A stretch of DNA of 64,000 bases from an uncultured Mycoplasmatota bacterium (GTDB lineage: Bacteria > Bacillota_I > Bacilli_A > Izemoplasmatales > Izemoplasmataceae): positions 1,302,001-1,366,000 of the forward strand of contig CAJXVW010000001.1 in NCBI GenBank assembly GCA_913062645.1, given 5' to 3'. Both the position numbers and the translations under genes were made by a program. Position 1 is the first letter of the stretch; every line of letters starts with the position of its first letter. The notes below the pieces were generated by a model that made no database searches, was not told the origin of the DNA, and was given only the letters and a program-made list of their open reading frames with translations. Of this stretch, positions 26,622-35,198 are shown piece after piece.

Positions 26622-27937
26622 GATCGGTCCTCTTCGTAGTAACCAAGATGGTCGCGGTGCGCTTCGAACAGTTCCTCGAAGGCCGCCTTAGCGTTTTGGA
26701 TGGAGTGGATCAGCGGGTTGATTTGAAGCGCGAACTGCGCTTTGTTCAAGTCTTTTTCGAAAATCGCATCAACGAGCAGTTCCTCGTAGGCTTTCATGCT
26801 TTGGATCAAGCCTTTGATCTGCAGTGGCAGGGTGCCGATGTAGACCGGAACCGGTCCGTGCTTGGTCATCCGGCAGGTAATCTCGATCGCCGCCCCTTCG
26901 GGCAGATCGGAGATCGCTCGGTTGTTTTCGGTGATGACGACGTGATAGTCGCGTTTGTCGTTGTGAATCGAGGCGATGACGCCGCAGGCGACGTCGCTGT
27001 AGTAGGTGCCGCCGCGGTCGCTGATGTGATTCTCGTCGAGCTCGAAGTCGGGATCGGCGAAGGTCTGGAGCAGATCCGCTTCGATCCGTTTCACCTGTTC
27101 GGCACGGGTGTTGTTGGTCGCCGCTTGCTTGAGGTAGCGTTCCAACATCTCTTCGTAGTGATAATAGTACTTCAGGTAGGGACCGGGATACGCCCCCAGT
27201 TGTTTGATGAACTGGCCGTCCCAACTGGGCGTGCCATCGTGTTTGAAGCGCAGTTCCGATTCGTCCATGTTGTCGAGAATGTCCTGCAGCGAGTTGCGGT
27301 GTTTGTGGTAGAGACTGATGACGTAACTGAGTTGATACAGCCCGACGAAGTAGGGGATGATGTCCTTTTCCTTAGCGCCGAGCTGGCTGGCGAAATGATT
27401 GGCCAGGTAATTGGTGATCGTCGAGATGCCGACGTAGTTCGGGTATTCGGCGTAGCGATAAATCGCTTCGCTGATGATCCCGGTCGGATTGGTGACGTTG
27501 ATCAGCCAGGCCCCGTCGCAGTACGTCTTGATGTCGTCGATGATGGCCCACATCACGGGGATTGTGCGGAGCGCCTGGAACAACCCGCCGATGCCGATCG
27601 ATTCCTGGCCGAGCAGGCGATGTCTGGCGGGAATCGTCTCGTCCTTGATGCGGCTGTCGATACCGCCAACGCGGAACTGGGTGATGACGTAGTCAGCACC
27701 CGGCAGCGCTTCCGTTCGGTCCGTGGACAGACGAACATCAAACGGCACGTTTGCCGTGGCGATCATCCGCTTGACGAGATTGCCGATGACGGCGAGTTTG
27801 TCACTGGCCTCGGGCAAATCGACGAGCCACAGTTCGGTGATCGGCAACTCGTCGTATCGACGAATCAACCCCTGAACGAGTTCGGGAGTATAAGTCGAGC
27901 CTCCGCCGATGGTGACGATTTTGATGGATGATGACAT
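26618..27937 (-). CDS. GH4-family (LicH-like) protein lacking the metal ligands
   Basis: A 439-residue homologue of NAD-dependent 6-phospho-glycosidases (GH4). It has the N-terminal Rossmann signature IVTIGGGSTYTPELVQG, GQESIGIGGLFQALRTIPV, NVTNPTGIISEA and GGTYYSDVACGVIASIHND. The two Mn ligands of the family are missing. The usual VGLCNVP reads VGISTIT, so the Cys is Ser, and the usual GLNHM reads GLYQL, so the His is absent. The protein is full length and otherwise well conserved, which argues for a changed activity and not decay. Start: ATG at 27937, with GTG at 27949 as alternative. It lies between anmK and the cytoplasmic GHL10 gene, so a phospho-amino-sugar substrate is inferred. Confidence 0.85.
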   Translation of the reverse strand: MSSSIKIVTIGGGSTYTPELVQGLIRRYDELPITELWLVDLPEASDKLAVIGNLVKRMIATANVPFDVRLSTDRTEALPGADYVITQFRVGGIDSRIKDETIPARHRLLGQESIGIGGLFQALRTIPVMWAIIDDIKTYCDGAWLINVTNPTGIISEAIYRYAEYPNYVGISTITNYLANHFASQLGAKEKDIIPYFVGLYQLSYVISLYHKHRNSLQDILDNMDESELRFKHDGTPSWDGQFIKQLGAYPGPYLKYYYHYEEMLERYLKQAATNNTRAEQVKRIEADLLQTFADPDFELDENHISDRGGTYYSDVACGVIASIHNDKRDYHVVITENNRAISDLPEGAAIEITCRMTKHGPVPVYIGTLPLQIKGLIQSMKAYEELLVDAIFEKDLNKAQFALQINPLIHSIQNAKAAFEELFEAHRDHLGYYEEDRS

Positions 27938-27958
27938 GGCGTTCACCACGCTTCCTGT

Positions 27959-29095
27959 TTATTTGGTGTATGCGATCTGACCCAGCACGACGGGGCGTGA
28001 TGCGCCGGTGGCGCCGGGTACGTTGGATGGTTTGTGCTGCATCGTTTCGTTGCCGAGAACGGCAAAGGCGATGGCTTCTTTGTAGATGGCGGGAATCCCG
28101 TGATCGTCCGTGGTGGTGATGGTGAGATCGGGCATCCTTGCCTGAAGTCGAGAGACGAGATGAATGTTGGCGGCACCGCCGCCGGAGACAATCAATTCAT
28201 CGACAGCCGGGGCGTATCGTTGCAATGCATCGGCCATCGACTGGGCGGCCGCTTCCGTCAGTGTGGCGATGATGTCTTCCTTGGCCAGATGATCGAAACG
28301 TTCGATGAGTTCCTCGGTGTACTGGATGCCGAATTGCTCGCGGCCCGTGGATTTCGGTGGTTCGAGTGCGAAGAACGGATGACCGAGAATGTGATCGAGC
28401 AGTTTGTCGCGAACGATGCCGCTGGCTGCGACGGAGCCGTCATGATCGTACTCGCGTCCGTAGAGAATCCGCATCGCATCGTCGATCATCATGTTGCCCG
28501 GACCGGTGTCGAACGCGATCACATCGTCGAGGGAACCACGGGCAGGCAAGATCGTGATGTTGGAGATGCCGCCGATGTTGTGCAGAACGCGTGTATTGGA
28601 GTCGTGTTGAAACAGTACGAAGTCGGCATAAGGGACGAGCGGTGCGCCCGTTCCACCATGCGCGATGTCGGCGTTGCGGAAATTGCTGACGGTCGGAATC
28701 CCGAGCACTTGAGCCATTACCGAGCCATCTCCGAGTTGGAGCGAGGACCGCACCAGATCATCACGTGATGCGTTGATGTGATAAATCGTCTGGCCATGAC
28801 AGGCGACAAAGGCAATGTCGTTCGAAGTCAAATCAACATCCGCAAGCAGATGGCGCACGGTGTCGGCATACGCCAACGCCAATTCAAAATGAACACTACA
28901 CACCAATGCGGCAGTGCTCGTGGTTGGATGGATGCATTGTTTGAGTTTGGTAACCAGATCCGCGGAAAAGGGATCGCTGCGCCCCGCGAGGAAGCGCAAT
29001 CGGGTGTTGGTGAACGATCCGTCGAGTTCCACCAGGGCGGCGTCGATGCCGTCCATGGAGGTTCCGCTCATGATGCCGATGGCCAATCGTTTCAT
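27959..29095 (-). CDS. anmK: Anhydro-N-acetylmuramic acid kinase
   Basis: A 378-residue ASKHA-fold kinase that phosphorylates 1,6-anhydro-MurNAc while opening the anhydro ring, giving MurNAc-6-phosphate. The diagnostic motifs are MSGTSMDGID (about residues 8-17), ACHGQTIYH, GGTGAPLVPYAD, HNIGGISN and FDTGPGNMMID. Anhydro-MurNAc is made by lytic transglycosylases, mainly during Gram-negative wall turnover, so its kinase here fits uptake of foreign muropeptides. It is the first gene of a six-gene coupled chain reaching 16812. ATG at 29095 is preferred over an upstream in-frame ATG at 29119, which has no ribosome-binding site. Confidence 0.93.
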   Translation of the reverse strand: MKRLAIGIMSGTSMDGIDAALVELDGSFTNTRLRFLAGRSDPFSADLVTKLKQCIHPTTSTAALVCSVHFELALAYADTVRHLLADVDLTSNDIAFVACHGQTIYHINASRDDLVRSSLQLGDGSVMAQVLGIPTVSNFRNADIAHGGTGAPLVPYADFVLFQHDSNTRVLHNIGGISNITILPARGSLDDVIAFDTGPGNMMIDDAMRILYGREYDHDGSVAASGIVRDKLLDHILGHPFFALEPPKSTGREQFGIQYTEELIERFDHLAKEDIIATLTEAAAQSMADALQRYAPAVDELIVSGGGAANIHLVSRLQARMPDLTITTTDDHGIPAIYKEAIAFAVLGNETMQHKPSNVPGATGASRPVVLGQIAYTK

Positions 29096-29117
29096 ATCAT
29101 CACTTCCGTCTACTCTC

Positions 29118-29145
29118 ATTATAGTTTATTTCCGTTTTTAATCAA
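29118..29145 (-). promoter_or_regulatory. Promoter of the anmK operon
   Basis: TTGATT at 29140-29145 and TATAAT at 29118-29123 on the minus strand, 16-base spacer, about 23 bases upstream of the anmK ATG. Confidence 0.65.
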
Positions 29146-29229
29146 TCAAACCTACGGTTTTAGGTTGTTTTTTTCAAAAAAGAAAAAAACGCTATCATTT
29201 TGCCGGCTTTTTTCACATCAAAAACAAAA

Positions 29230-29249
29230 AACGGCCATTTCTAGCCGTT
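29230..29249 (-). terminator. Terminator downstream of the RpiR-type regulator gene
   Basis: Minus-strand hairpin with ACGGC/GCCGT arms followed by a T6 run, 20-40 bases after the regulator stop; it separates that gene from the anmK promoter. Confidence 0.8.
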
Positions 29250-29269
29250 TATAATTTTCAAACAGGGAT

Positions 29270-30115
29270 TTAACGTTTGAATTTCTTGAAGGTTTGATAG
29301 GTTGCTTCGAGCATCTTCACGGACTTGTCGATGTCCATGTAAGCACAGTTGGCGAAGAGCGCGTCAACGACACAGAACTGACTGATTCTGGACGTCATCG
29401 CGGCACTGCGGAATTCACCTTCCAACGAGGTTGTATACAGCGTGATGTCGGACAGTTCCGACAACAGACTGGTACCGAGTTTGACGATTGAAATGATCTT
29501 TGCCTTTTTCTCTCTGGCAAGCAAAGCTGCACTGATGATTTCTTTTGTTTTACCGGAATTCGAGATGAACACAACTACATCATTCTGATTTAGGAACGAT
29601 GCGTCAACCAACTGCTCATGAGACTCTCCCTGAGCGATGGCGAGTTTGTTGACGCGACGTAGTTTCATCTCCAGATCCTTGCATACGAGATAACTGGATC
29701 CCTTACCAAAGATGAACACCTTGCGAGCGCGCATGATCATCTTGGCAGCATTGTGGAGCGCCACTGGATCATGAATTTTCAAGGTATCTTCCAGAATCCG
29801 AATGTTGTTTTGGATGACTGTCTTCCCGTAGTTCTGATCCTTCGACAGAATGACGTCTTTGTACTCGCGATCTTCGGGAATCTCAATTTTCGCATTCGAC
29901 AAAATGAAGTCGATCTTGAAATCCTTGAATCCCTTGTATCCCAGCTTCTTGCACATGCGTACCACCGATGCGGGAGACGTATACGCCGCTTCGGCAATCT
30001 TCTCGACATTGAAATCCTTGAGTACCGCTTTGTTCTCGATCAGATAATCCAGCACGGCGCGTTCCGCCATGCTCAAATCCTCTTTGTATTTCAACATGTT
30101 CAACATGACACTCAT
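29270..30115 (-). CDS. RpiR/MurR-family transcriptional regulator
   Basis: A 281-residue regulator with an N-terminal RpiR helix-turn-helix (about residues 1-77; IAEAAYTSPASVVRMCKKLGYKGFKDFK) and a C-terminal SIS sugar-phosphate binding domain (about 105-245; VFIFGKGSSYLVCKDLE, VVVFISNSGKTKEII). RpiR proteins beside NamZ/AmiE genes are MurR-type regulators that sense MurNAc-6-phosphate. Its place between anmK and lctBCD suggests control of one or both operons. Start at 30115 follows GGAGGTGACGGCG; a longer frame upstream lacks a ribosome-binding site. A minus-strand TATAAT lies at 30146-30151. Confidence 0.88.
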   Translation of the reverse strand: MSVMLNMLKYKEDLSMAERAVLDYLIENKAVLKDFNVEKIAEAAYTSPASVVRMCKKLGYKGFKDFKIDFILSNAKIEIPEDREYKDVILSKDQNYGKTVIQNNIRILEDTLKIHDPVALHNAAKMIMRARKVFIFGKGSSYLVCKDLEMKLRRVNKLAIAQGESHEQLVDASFLNQNDVVVFISNSGKTKEIISAALLAREKKAKIISIVKLGTSLLSELSDITLYTTSLEGEFRSAAMTSRISQFCVVDALFANCAYMDIDKSVKMLEATYQTFKKFKR

Positions 30116-30205
30116 CGCCGTCACCTCCATCATCGTGCATCATATATTATAACATTGCCATTGAAAAAAATGTAGCAAAAAATCGCGTTTTTTTCAAAAA
30201 ATATA

Positions 30206-30227
30206 TAAAAAGGCTCTTGCGAGCCTT
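30206..30227 (-). terminator. Terminator of the lctBCD operon
   Basis: Minus-strand hairpin AAGGCTC-GCAA-GAGCCTT (arms 30210-30216 and 30221-30227) followed by TTTTTATA, about 40 bases after the lctD stop. Confidence 0.85.
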
Positions 30228-30268
30228 CCTATAAATGGAGTCCCTTGTGGGAGGAGAAAAAGAAGAAA

Positions 30269-31666
30269 TTACGACAGGATTTTTCCTGGGTTCAATATGT
30301 TGTTCGGGTCAAAGACTTGTTTGATGCCGCGCATCAACGTCATTTGCGCCGGGCCGACTTGGCGTTCCATGTAGGCCTTTTTGGCATAGCCGATACCATG
30401 TTCGCCGGACACCAGTCCACCGAGTTCGAACGCTTTGTCGTACATCTTGTCGAAGCCGATTTCCAGGGCCTTTTGCCACTTCTGTTCGGACAGTTCGTCC
30501 CGGCAGAAATAGATGTGCAGATTGCCGTCGCCGGCATGACCGAAATAGGGAATCCGGACACCGAGTTCACGGGAGAGGTTCTTGGTGAACTTGAGAAACT
30601 CATTGATGTGCACGCGCGGCAATACGACATCGCATTCATCGATTTCGGTCGTCGACGACTTGATCGCCTCGAGGAATGCGCCACGCGCACTCCAAACGCT
30701 TTGTTTGCGCTCGTCGGTATCGACGAGATAGACGTCGATCGCACCGAGTTCGTCGATGCAGAAGGAACTGATCGCATTGACGTCGTCCTCCATCTGCTGG
30801 TCGCTGTTGCCATCGTAGCTGAGCAAGAGATAGGCCGGGTAATCGGCGTGGGGAATCTGTTTGCCGAGGAACTCCTCGCTGAACGCGAGCGAGTCCTTTT
30901 CGAGAAACTCGACGGCCGTCGGCAGAGCATGATTGGCGATGATTTTGGGAACGGCGTCGATCGCTTGTTCACGCGAATCGAACGGCACCAACAGACTCAC
31001 CGACTTGTTGGGCAGGGGAATCAGTTTCAACGTCGCTTCGACAATGATGCCGAGCGTCCCTTCGCTGCCGATGATGAGATCCTTGATCGCATAGCCGGTC
31101 GAGTTCTTGACGACCTTGCCGCCGGTGACAATCCGTTCACCGCTGGGTAGGACGACTTCGAGGCCGCGCACCCAGTCACGGGTGACTCCGTACTTGACGG
31201 CCCGCATGCCGCCGGCGTTGGTGGCGATGTTGCCGCCGATCGTAGCGCTTTTTTCACCGGGGTCGGGGGCATACAGGAATCCTTGTTTCTCGACGTATTC
31301 GGCAATGTCCATCAACAATACGCCCGGCTCGACGCGAAGCGTCATGTTGAGCGGGTCGAGTTCGATGATCTTGTTCAGTTTCGACATGTCCAGGAGCACG
31401 CCGCCGTGAATCGGCACGCAGGCGCCGACCAGACCGGTGCCGCTGCCGCGGACGGTGACGGGAATCTTCTCCTGGTTGCAATGCGTCATGATCGCTTCGA
31501 TCTGGTGCTTGTCGGTGACGACCAGATGGACCTCCGGTTGCGCCGCGACGGTACCCAGCTCATCGTGAGCCAGATCGGCGTCGATGGCCGCTCCGACGTG
31601 GACGTGGGCCGCACCGACGATGTCTTCAAACACCTTCAGATCACGATTGCGGATTTTGGTGTACAT
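30269..31666 (-). CDS. lctD: FAD-binding lactate dehydrogenase subunit of a bifurcating LDH/Etf complex
   Basis: A 465-residue GlcD/D-lactate dehydrogenase-type flavoprotein with an N-terminal FAD_binding_4 (PCMH) domain (about residues 40-215; VRGSGTGLVGACVP, GGNIATNAGGMRAVKYG, GSEGTLGIIVEATLK) and a C-terminal FAD-oxidase domain ending HAGDGNLH and GEHGIGYAKK. With adjacent etfB and etfA in the same order as Acetobacterium woodii lctBCD, it should oxidise lactate with NAD and drive the step with reduced ferredoxin. The lactate may be D-lactate released from MurNAc-6-P by an etherase encoded elsewhere. GAGGAGGG precedes the ATG. Confidence 0.88.
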   Translation of the reverse strand: MYTKIRNRDLKVFEDIVGAAHVHVGAAIDADLAHDELGTVAAQPEVHLVVTDKHQIEAIMTHCNQEKIPVTVRGSGTGLVGACVPIHGGVLLDMSKLNKIIELDPLNMTLRVEPGVLLMDIAEYVEKQGFLYAPDPGEKSATIGGNIATNAGGMRAVKYGVTRDWVRGLEVVLPSGERIVTGGKVVKNSTGYAIKDLIIGSEGTLGIIVEATLKLIPLPNKSVSLLVPFDSREQAIDAVPKIIANHALPTAVEFLEKDSLAFSEEFLGKQIPHADYPAYLLLSYDGNSDQQMEDDVNAISSFCIDELGAIDVYLVDTDERKQSVWSARGAFLEAIKSSTTEIDECDVVLPRVHINEFLKFTKNLSRELGVRIPYFGHAGDGNLHIYFCRDELSEQKWQKALEIGFDKMYDKAFELGGLVSGEHGIGYAKKAYMERQVGPAQMTLMRGIKQVFDPNNILNPGKILS

Positions 31667-31678
31667 GGTTCACCCTCC

Positions 31679-32866
31679 TCAGGTCAGGGTATCGATGAGT
31701 CGATTGAGTTCGGGAATGACGTCGTAGAGATCGCCGATGATGTTGTGATGACTGATTTCGAACAGCCGGTTGTCGGGATCGCTGTTGACGGAAATGATCA
31801 GTTCGGCGTCTTTCATGCCTTCGATGTATTGGACGGCGCCGCTGATGCCGATGTTGATGATCAGTTTCGGTTTGACGGTTCGTCCGGACAGACCGATCTG
31901 CTTGCGGGCGTCGAACCATCCGTTTTCAATCAACGGACGGGTACACGCCAGCGTCGCATTCAGTTTCTTGCGCAGCGGTTCGATCAGTTCGAGATCCTTC
32001 TCCTTTTTGAATCCGCGCCCGACGGCGATGATGACATCGGCGTCGCTGATGTCTTCGATGTCGGCCTTGGGCAGGGATTCGACCAGGCGGATACTAGACG
32101 CGGCGAGCGGCTTGTCAAGGTGATGATGATGGATTGTTCCATGGGGATTCTGTTTGGTCGGTGCGTCGAACATCTTGTAGCGAATCGTCGCCAGTTGGGG
32201 ACGGTGATTGGGGGTGTGGATCTTGGCCATGATGTTGCCGCCGAAGGCGGGACGGATCTGCAACAGATCGCCGTCTTCGCGGATGTCCAGTTTGGTGCAG
32301 TCGGCGGTCAGGCCGGTCTTCAGTTTGGCCGCCACGCGGGGCGCGAAGCTGCGTCCCTGCATCGTACCGCCGAACAACAGGATGTTGGCTTGTTGTCTGG
32401 TTTGAAAATCGGCGACGACCTGGGTGTAGGTTTCCACGTTGAAATCATGGAACGCCGGATCGTCATAGACATGGACGTGATCCACGCCGTAGGACAAGGC
32501 TTCTTGTACGATGTCCTCCGTCTTGTCGCCAATCACGAGACAGGACACATGTTCCTTGGTGATTCGCGCCAGTTCCTTGGCTTTGCCGACGAGTTCCCAG
32601 GCAACCGGGTGCGGTTTGCCCTGATAGTGTTCGACATAGACGACGATGCCCTTGTACTTGTTTTTGTCGATCGATGGTCGATCGTCTTCGATGAATTCGC
32701 AAACGCCGTCAGGACCGTTCTTGACACAGATCTTGCACAGTTTGCAAGCGGCGTTGATTGACAGATAGGCGTCCGTGTAATCGAACGCGTTGAAGGGACA
32801 GAGCTCGATGAGTTCCTGAGCCGTTTTCGCGGACAGTTTGTCCTGATTGATTTTGATGTATCCCAT
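31679..32866 (-). CDS. lctC: Electron transfer flavoprotein alpha subunit with N-terminal iron-sulphur domain
   Basis: A 395-residue EtfA. The first 60 residues carry cysteines C23, C41, C44, C47 and C56, including a CxxCxxC, consistent with one [4Fe-4S] cluster as in LctC-type EtfA; ordinary EtfA lacks this. The core Etf domain and the C-terminal FAD-binding region (CTRPLIENGWFDARKQIG, NIGISGAVQYIEGMK) follow. It transfers electrons between ferredoxin, EtfB flavin and the lactate dehydrogenase. ATG at 32866 is used because AGGTGG lies just upstream; a GTG at 32875 abuts the etfB stop and is less likely. Confidence 0.9.
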   Translation of the reverse strand: MGYIKINQDKLSAKTAQELIELCPFNAFDYTDAYLSINAACKLCKICVKNGPDGVCEFIEDDRPSIDKNKYKGIVVYVEHYQGKPHPVAWELVGKAKELARITKEHVSCLVIGDKTEDIVQEALSYGVDHVHVYDDPAFHDFNVETYTQVVADFQTRQQANILLFGGTMQGRSFAPRVAAKLKTGLTADCTKLDIREDGDLLQIRPAFGGNIMAKIHTPNHRPQLATIRYKMFDAPTKQNPHGTIHHHHLDKPLAASSIRLVESLPKADIEDISDADVIIAVGRGFKKEKDLELIEPLRKKLNATLACTRPLIENGWFDARKQIGLSGRTVKPKLIINIGISGAVQYIEGMKDAELIISVNSDPDNRLFEISHHNIIGDLYDVIPELNRLIDTLT

Positions 32867-32875
32867 GGCCGCCAC

Positions 32876-33667
32876 CTACACGTATTTGCTTTCTTTGAGA
32901 AGATCGAAGAGCGTCTGCGCCAGTTCGGTCTTGGTGCCGGTATGACGGACGCTTTCGGTTCGTTTGTCGGGTGGGAAGATTGCCTCGACCTGGGTCGGCG
33001 ACCCTTTCAGTCCATAATGGTCGGGATTGGGATCGACGAGATCACTCAGCGCCACCAGACCGATCGGATGATCGCGGTAGGCGAGCTTGCGCCGATACGA
33101 CGGCAGACGCGGGACGAGGTGTCCCTTCTCGACCGTGATCAGACAGGGAAACGCGACGTCGACGATCTCGTCGTGGGCGTCGTAGATGCTTCGTACGCGC
33201 ATGCCCCGATCGGTGACATTCAGGATGTCGATGACATAGGGGACATGGGGGATGCCGAGAAATTCGGCGATTTCCGGACCGACTTGCGCGGTGTCGCCGT
33301 CGGTCGTCTGTTTGCCGCACACGACCACGTCGAAATTGCCGATCGTCCGGATCAGCTGACTGAGGGTGTAGGCCGTGGCCAGCACGTCGGCGCCGGCGAA
33401 CCGGGGGTCGCTGACGAGCGTCGCTTCGTCGCCACCCATGAAAAACGATTCCAACAACACCTGACGCGCGCTGGGCGGACCCATTGTCACGGTGTGGACC
33501 GTGGATCCCGCACGTTTGTCGCGCAATTGAAAACTCAGTTCGAGGGCATACAGATCGTATGGATTCATCTTGACGTTGTTGCCATCGCGAATCAGTACGC
33601 CGGTATCGGGATCGACGTCGACCTGACTGGAGGCCGGGACTTGTTTGACGCAGGTTATGATGTTCAT
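32876..33667 (-). CDS. lctB: Electron transfer flavoprotein beta subunit
   Basis: A 263-residue EtfB with the FAD/AMP loop CGKQTTDGDTAQVGPEIAEFLG (about residues 117-138), the signature of EtfB that holds the bifurcating flavin. It opens the operon, with GGAGGTGCCCG before the ATG. Partner of the adjacent LctC and LctD proteins in the cytoplasm. The presence of the complete three-gene set supports a functioning lactate-oxidation module rather than a housekeeping Etf for acyl-CoA dehydrogenase. Confidence 0.9.
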   Translation of the reverse strand: MNIITCVKQVPASSQVDVDPDTGVLIRDGNNVKMNPYDLYALELSFQLRDKRAGSTVHTVTMGPPSARQVLLESFFMGGDEATLVSDPRFAGADVLATAYTLSQLIRTIGNFDVVVCGKQTTDGDTAQVGPEIAEFLGIPHVPYVIDILNVTDRGMRVRSIYDAHDEIVDVAFPCLITVEKGHLVPRLPSYRRKLAYRDHPIGLVALSDLVDPNPDHYGLKGSPTQVEAIFPPDKRTESVRHTGTKTELAQTLFDLLKESKYV

Positions 33668-33778
33668 CGGGCACCTCCAAAAGATACCTTTCTACTATCA
33701 ATGTATCACATATTTCACGGAAAGAAAATGCCCTTTCATTAGGGGACCCCCTTTTTTCACAAGTAGGAAAAATTGTTC

Positions 33779-33806
33779 AAAAAAAGAAGGGGCGATGCCC
33801 TTCTTC
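33779..33806 (-). terminator. Terminator of the ROK/PIG-L/SGNH operon
   Basis: Minus-strand hairpin with arms GAAGGGC and GCCCCTTC and a following T7 run. It overlaps the SGNH hydrolase stop codon. Confidence 0.85.
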
Positions 33807-34347
33807 AATCGAAGTATGGGGAGATCAGATCATAATAGGTCCGGTAGCCGGTTTCACTCAGATGAACACCGTCGGTGGTGTGTTGTTCCGCGATCGCACC
33901 GTCATCGGCCTTGAGCGCCGACGCGACATCGACATAGGTGAAGCCGAGTTCTTCAACGCGCCCTTTGAGCCAGTCGTTCCACGCGTCGATCTCGCGGTTG
34001 ACAAGCGCATTGTCATAACGCTCGTCCAGCCGGACCGGGGGAATGCTGATGAAGTACACGTCGGTGTCCTTCAAGTTATCCTGAATGAGGGTGATCAAGG
34101 CGTCGATCATCACCTCGTAATCGATGTGGATGTATTCCTGCCAGTGCCGCTTGTTGACGAGAAAATCGTTGGTGCCGATCATGATGAACAGTTTCGTTGG
34201 TCGGGCCCGGATGACACTGACGAAGCGACCGATCAGTTCGATCGTCTTGTCGCCGCCGACACCGAGATTGACGATGTTGTCATGATCGTTCAAACGCTCG
34301 AATCCGGCGGTGATGGAATCGCCATAGAAGACGATGCGGTCGCTCAT
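33805..34347 (-). CDS. SGNH/GDSL hydrolase (possible sugar O-deacetylase)
   Basis: A 180-residue SGNH hydrolase with all four blocks: YGDSITAG (nucleophile Ser11), the Gly in NLGVGGDKT, GTND (oxyanion Asn) and DGVHLS (catalytic Asp and His near the C-terminus). There is no signal peptide. The family removes acetyl or acyl esters from sugars and glycans. Next to a PIG-L deacetylase and in a peptidoglycan locus, removal of O-acetyl groups from MurNAc is a reasonable but unproven guess. Its ATG overlaps the PIG-L stop (ATGA). Confidence 0.85.
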   Translation of the reverse strand: MSDRIVFYGDSITAGFERLNDHDNIVNLGVGGDKTIELIGRFVSVIRARPTKLFIMIGTNDFLVNKRHWQEYIHIDYEVMIDALITLIQDNLKDTDVYFISIPPVRLDERYDNALVNREIDAWNDWLKGRVEELGFTYVDVASALKADDGAIAEQHTTDGVHLSETGYRTYYDLISPYFD

Positions 34348-35198
34348 TTGGTATGGACCTTGTTGATGCGGTCGATGACATCCTTCTTGAAGCGGTCGAT
34401 GTAACCGGTGATGAAGTCGGTGATGTCGAGTTCGTCGTCCTCGATCAATGGTGTCAGATCGACGGCGTATGTGATCGCCTGGGCGTCGTCGACGGCGTGC
34501 GAGGAACTGAACGTGGCATTGGCGAGGCGCCGTCCCATCGTCGCCAGGTCGTATCGTTTGCCGCCGACGATCTGCGAATCGAAGATCGTCACCAGGCTTT
34601 CCGCTAGATTGGGGTGGGCGGACACGTCGAACGCGACTTTTTCGTTGTCGACGACCCAGTCGAGGTCACGCCACACTTCGCAGCCATAGAGTTCGATCGG
34701 ACGCTCGGCCAGCGGCAGACGCCGACAGGCTTTGATGACCTTGGTCACGACGCCGATGTGGGTGTCGTGCTTGTCGGCCAGGTTGTGCGTGTAAAGGACT
34801 TCCGGTTGGGTCGCTTTCAACAACGCGACAAGTTCTTCGACGATGTCGTCGTTGGCGGGATCCTTGACGTCCTTGCTGGGATGGTCGAGCAGGGCGAGCG
34901 CACTGAACTCGCCGACGTGCGCGGCCTTCTTCTGTTCTTTGCGGCGCACGGCGATCATTTCTTCATCGGTGTAGTTCTTGTAGACGTTGTCGCGGGCACT
35001 GCCGCTGCCGTTGGTGACAACGACGCCGGTGAACCACGCGTCTTTTTGTTGAAAGCATTTGACGATGCCGTCGTAGGCCATGATTTCGATGTCGTCCTGA
35101 TGGGCGGCAATCGACATGCGGGTGGTGCGTTTCAACGCCTTGTCCAGATTCGTGCCGTCGGGCACGTACCATTCGGCGGTCGGTTGAATGAAGTTCAT
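34344..35198 (-). CDS. PIG-L family deacetylase
   Basis: A 284-residue LmbE/PIG-L metal-dependent N-deacetylase. The zinc motif is AHQDDIEIM (a variant of AHPDDE, residues about 32-40), and the distal His is in HNLADKHDTHIGVV (about 150). The family removes acetyl from GlcNAc or related amino sugars. The protein is cytoplasmic and is translationally coupled to the ROK-like gene upstream and to the SGNH gene downstream, forming a three-gene sugar-modification operon. Confidence 0.87.
   Translation of the reverse strand: MNFIQPTAEWYVPDGTNLDKALKRTTRMSIAAHQDDIEIMAYDGIVKCFQQKDAWFTGVVVTNGSGSARDNVYKNYTDEEMIAVRRKEQKKAAHVGEFSALALLDHPSKDVKDPANDDIVEELVALLKATQPEVLYTHNLADKHDTHIGVVTKVIKACRRLPLAERPIELYGCEVWRDLDWVVDNEKVAFDVSAHPNLAESLVTIFDSQIVGGKRYDLATMGRRLANATFSSSHAVDDAQAITYAVDLTPLIEDDELDITDFITGYIDRFKKDVIDRINKVHTK

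Noticed and set aside
26618-27937. Calling the GH4-like protein a 6-phospho-beta-glucosidase or a MurNAc-6-P hydrolase
   Set aside because: Metal ligands are missing, and GH4 chemistry at C3 conflicts with the lactyl ether of MurNAc; a specific activity cannot be claimed.
29186-29199. cre-like AAAAAACGCTATCA upstream of the anmK promoter
   Set aside because: It lacks the leading TG of the consensus and lies about 45 bases upstream of the -35 element; too weak to call.
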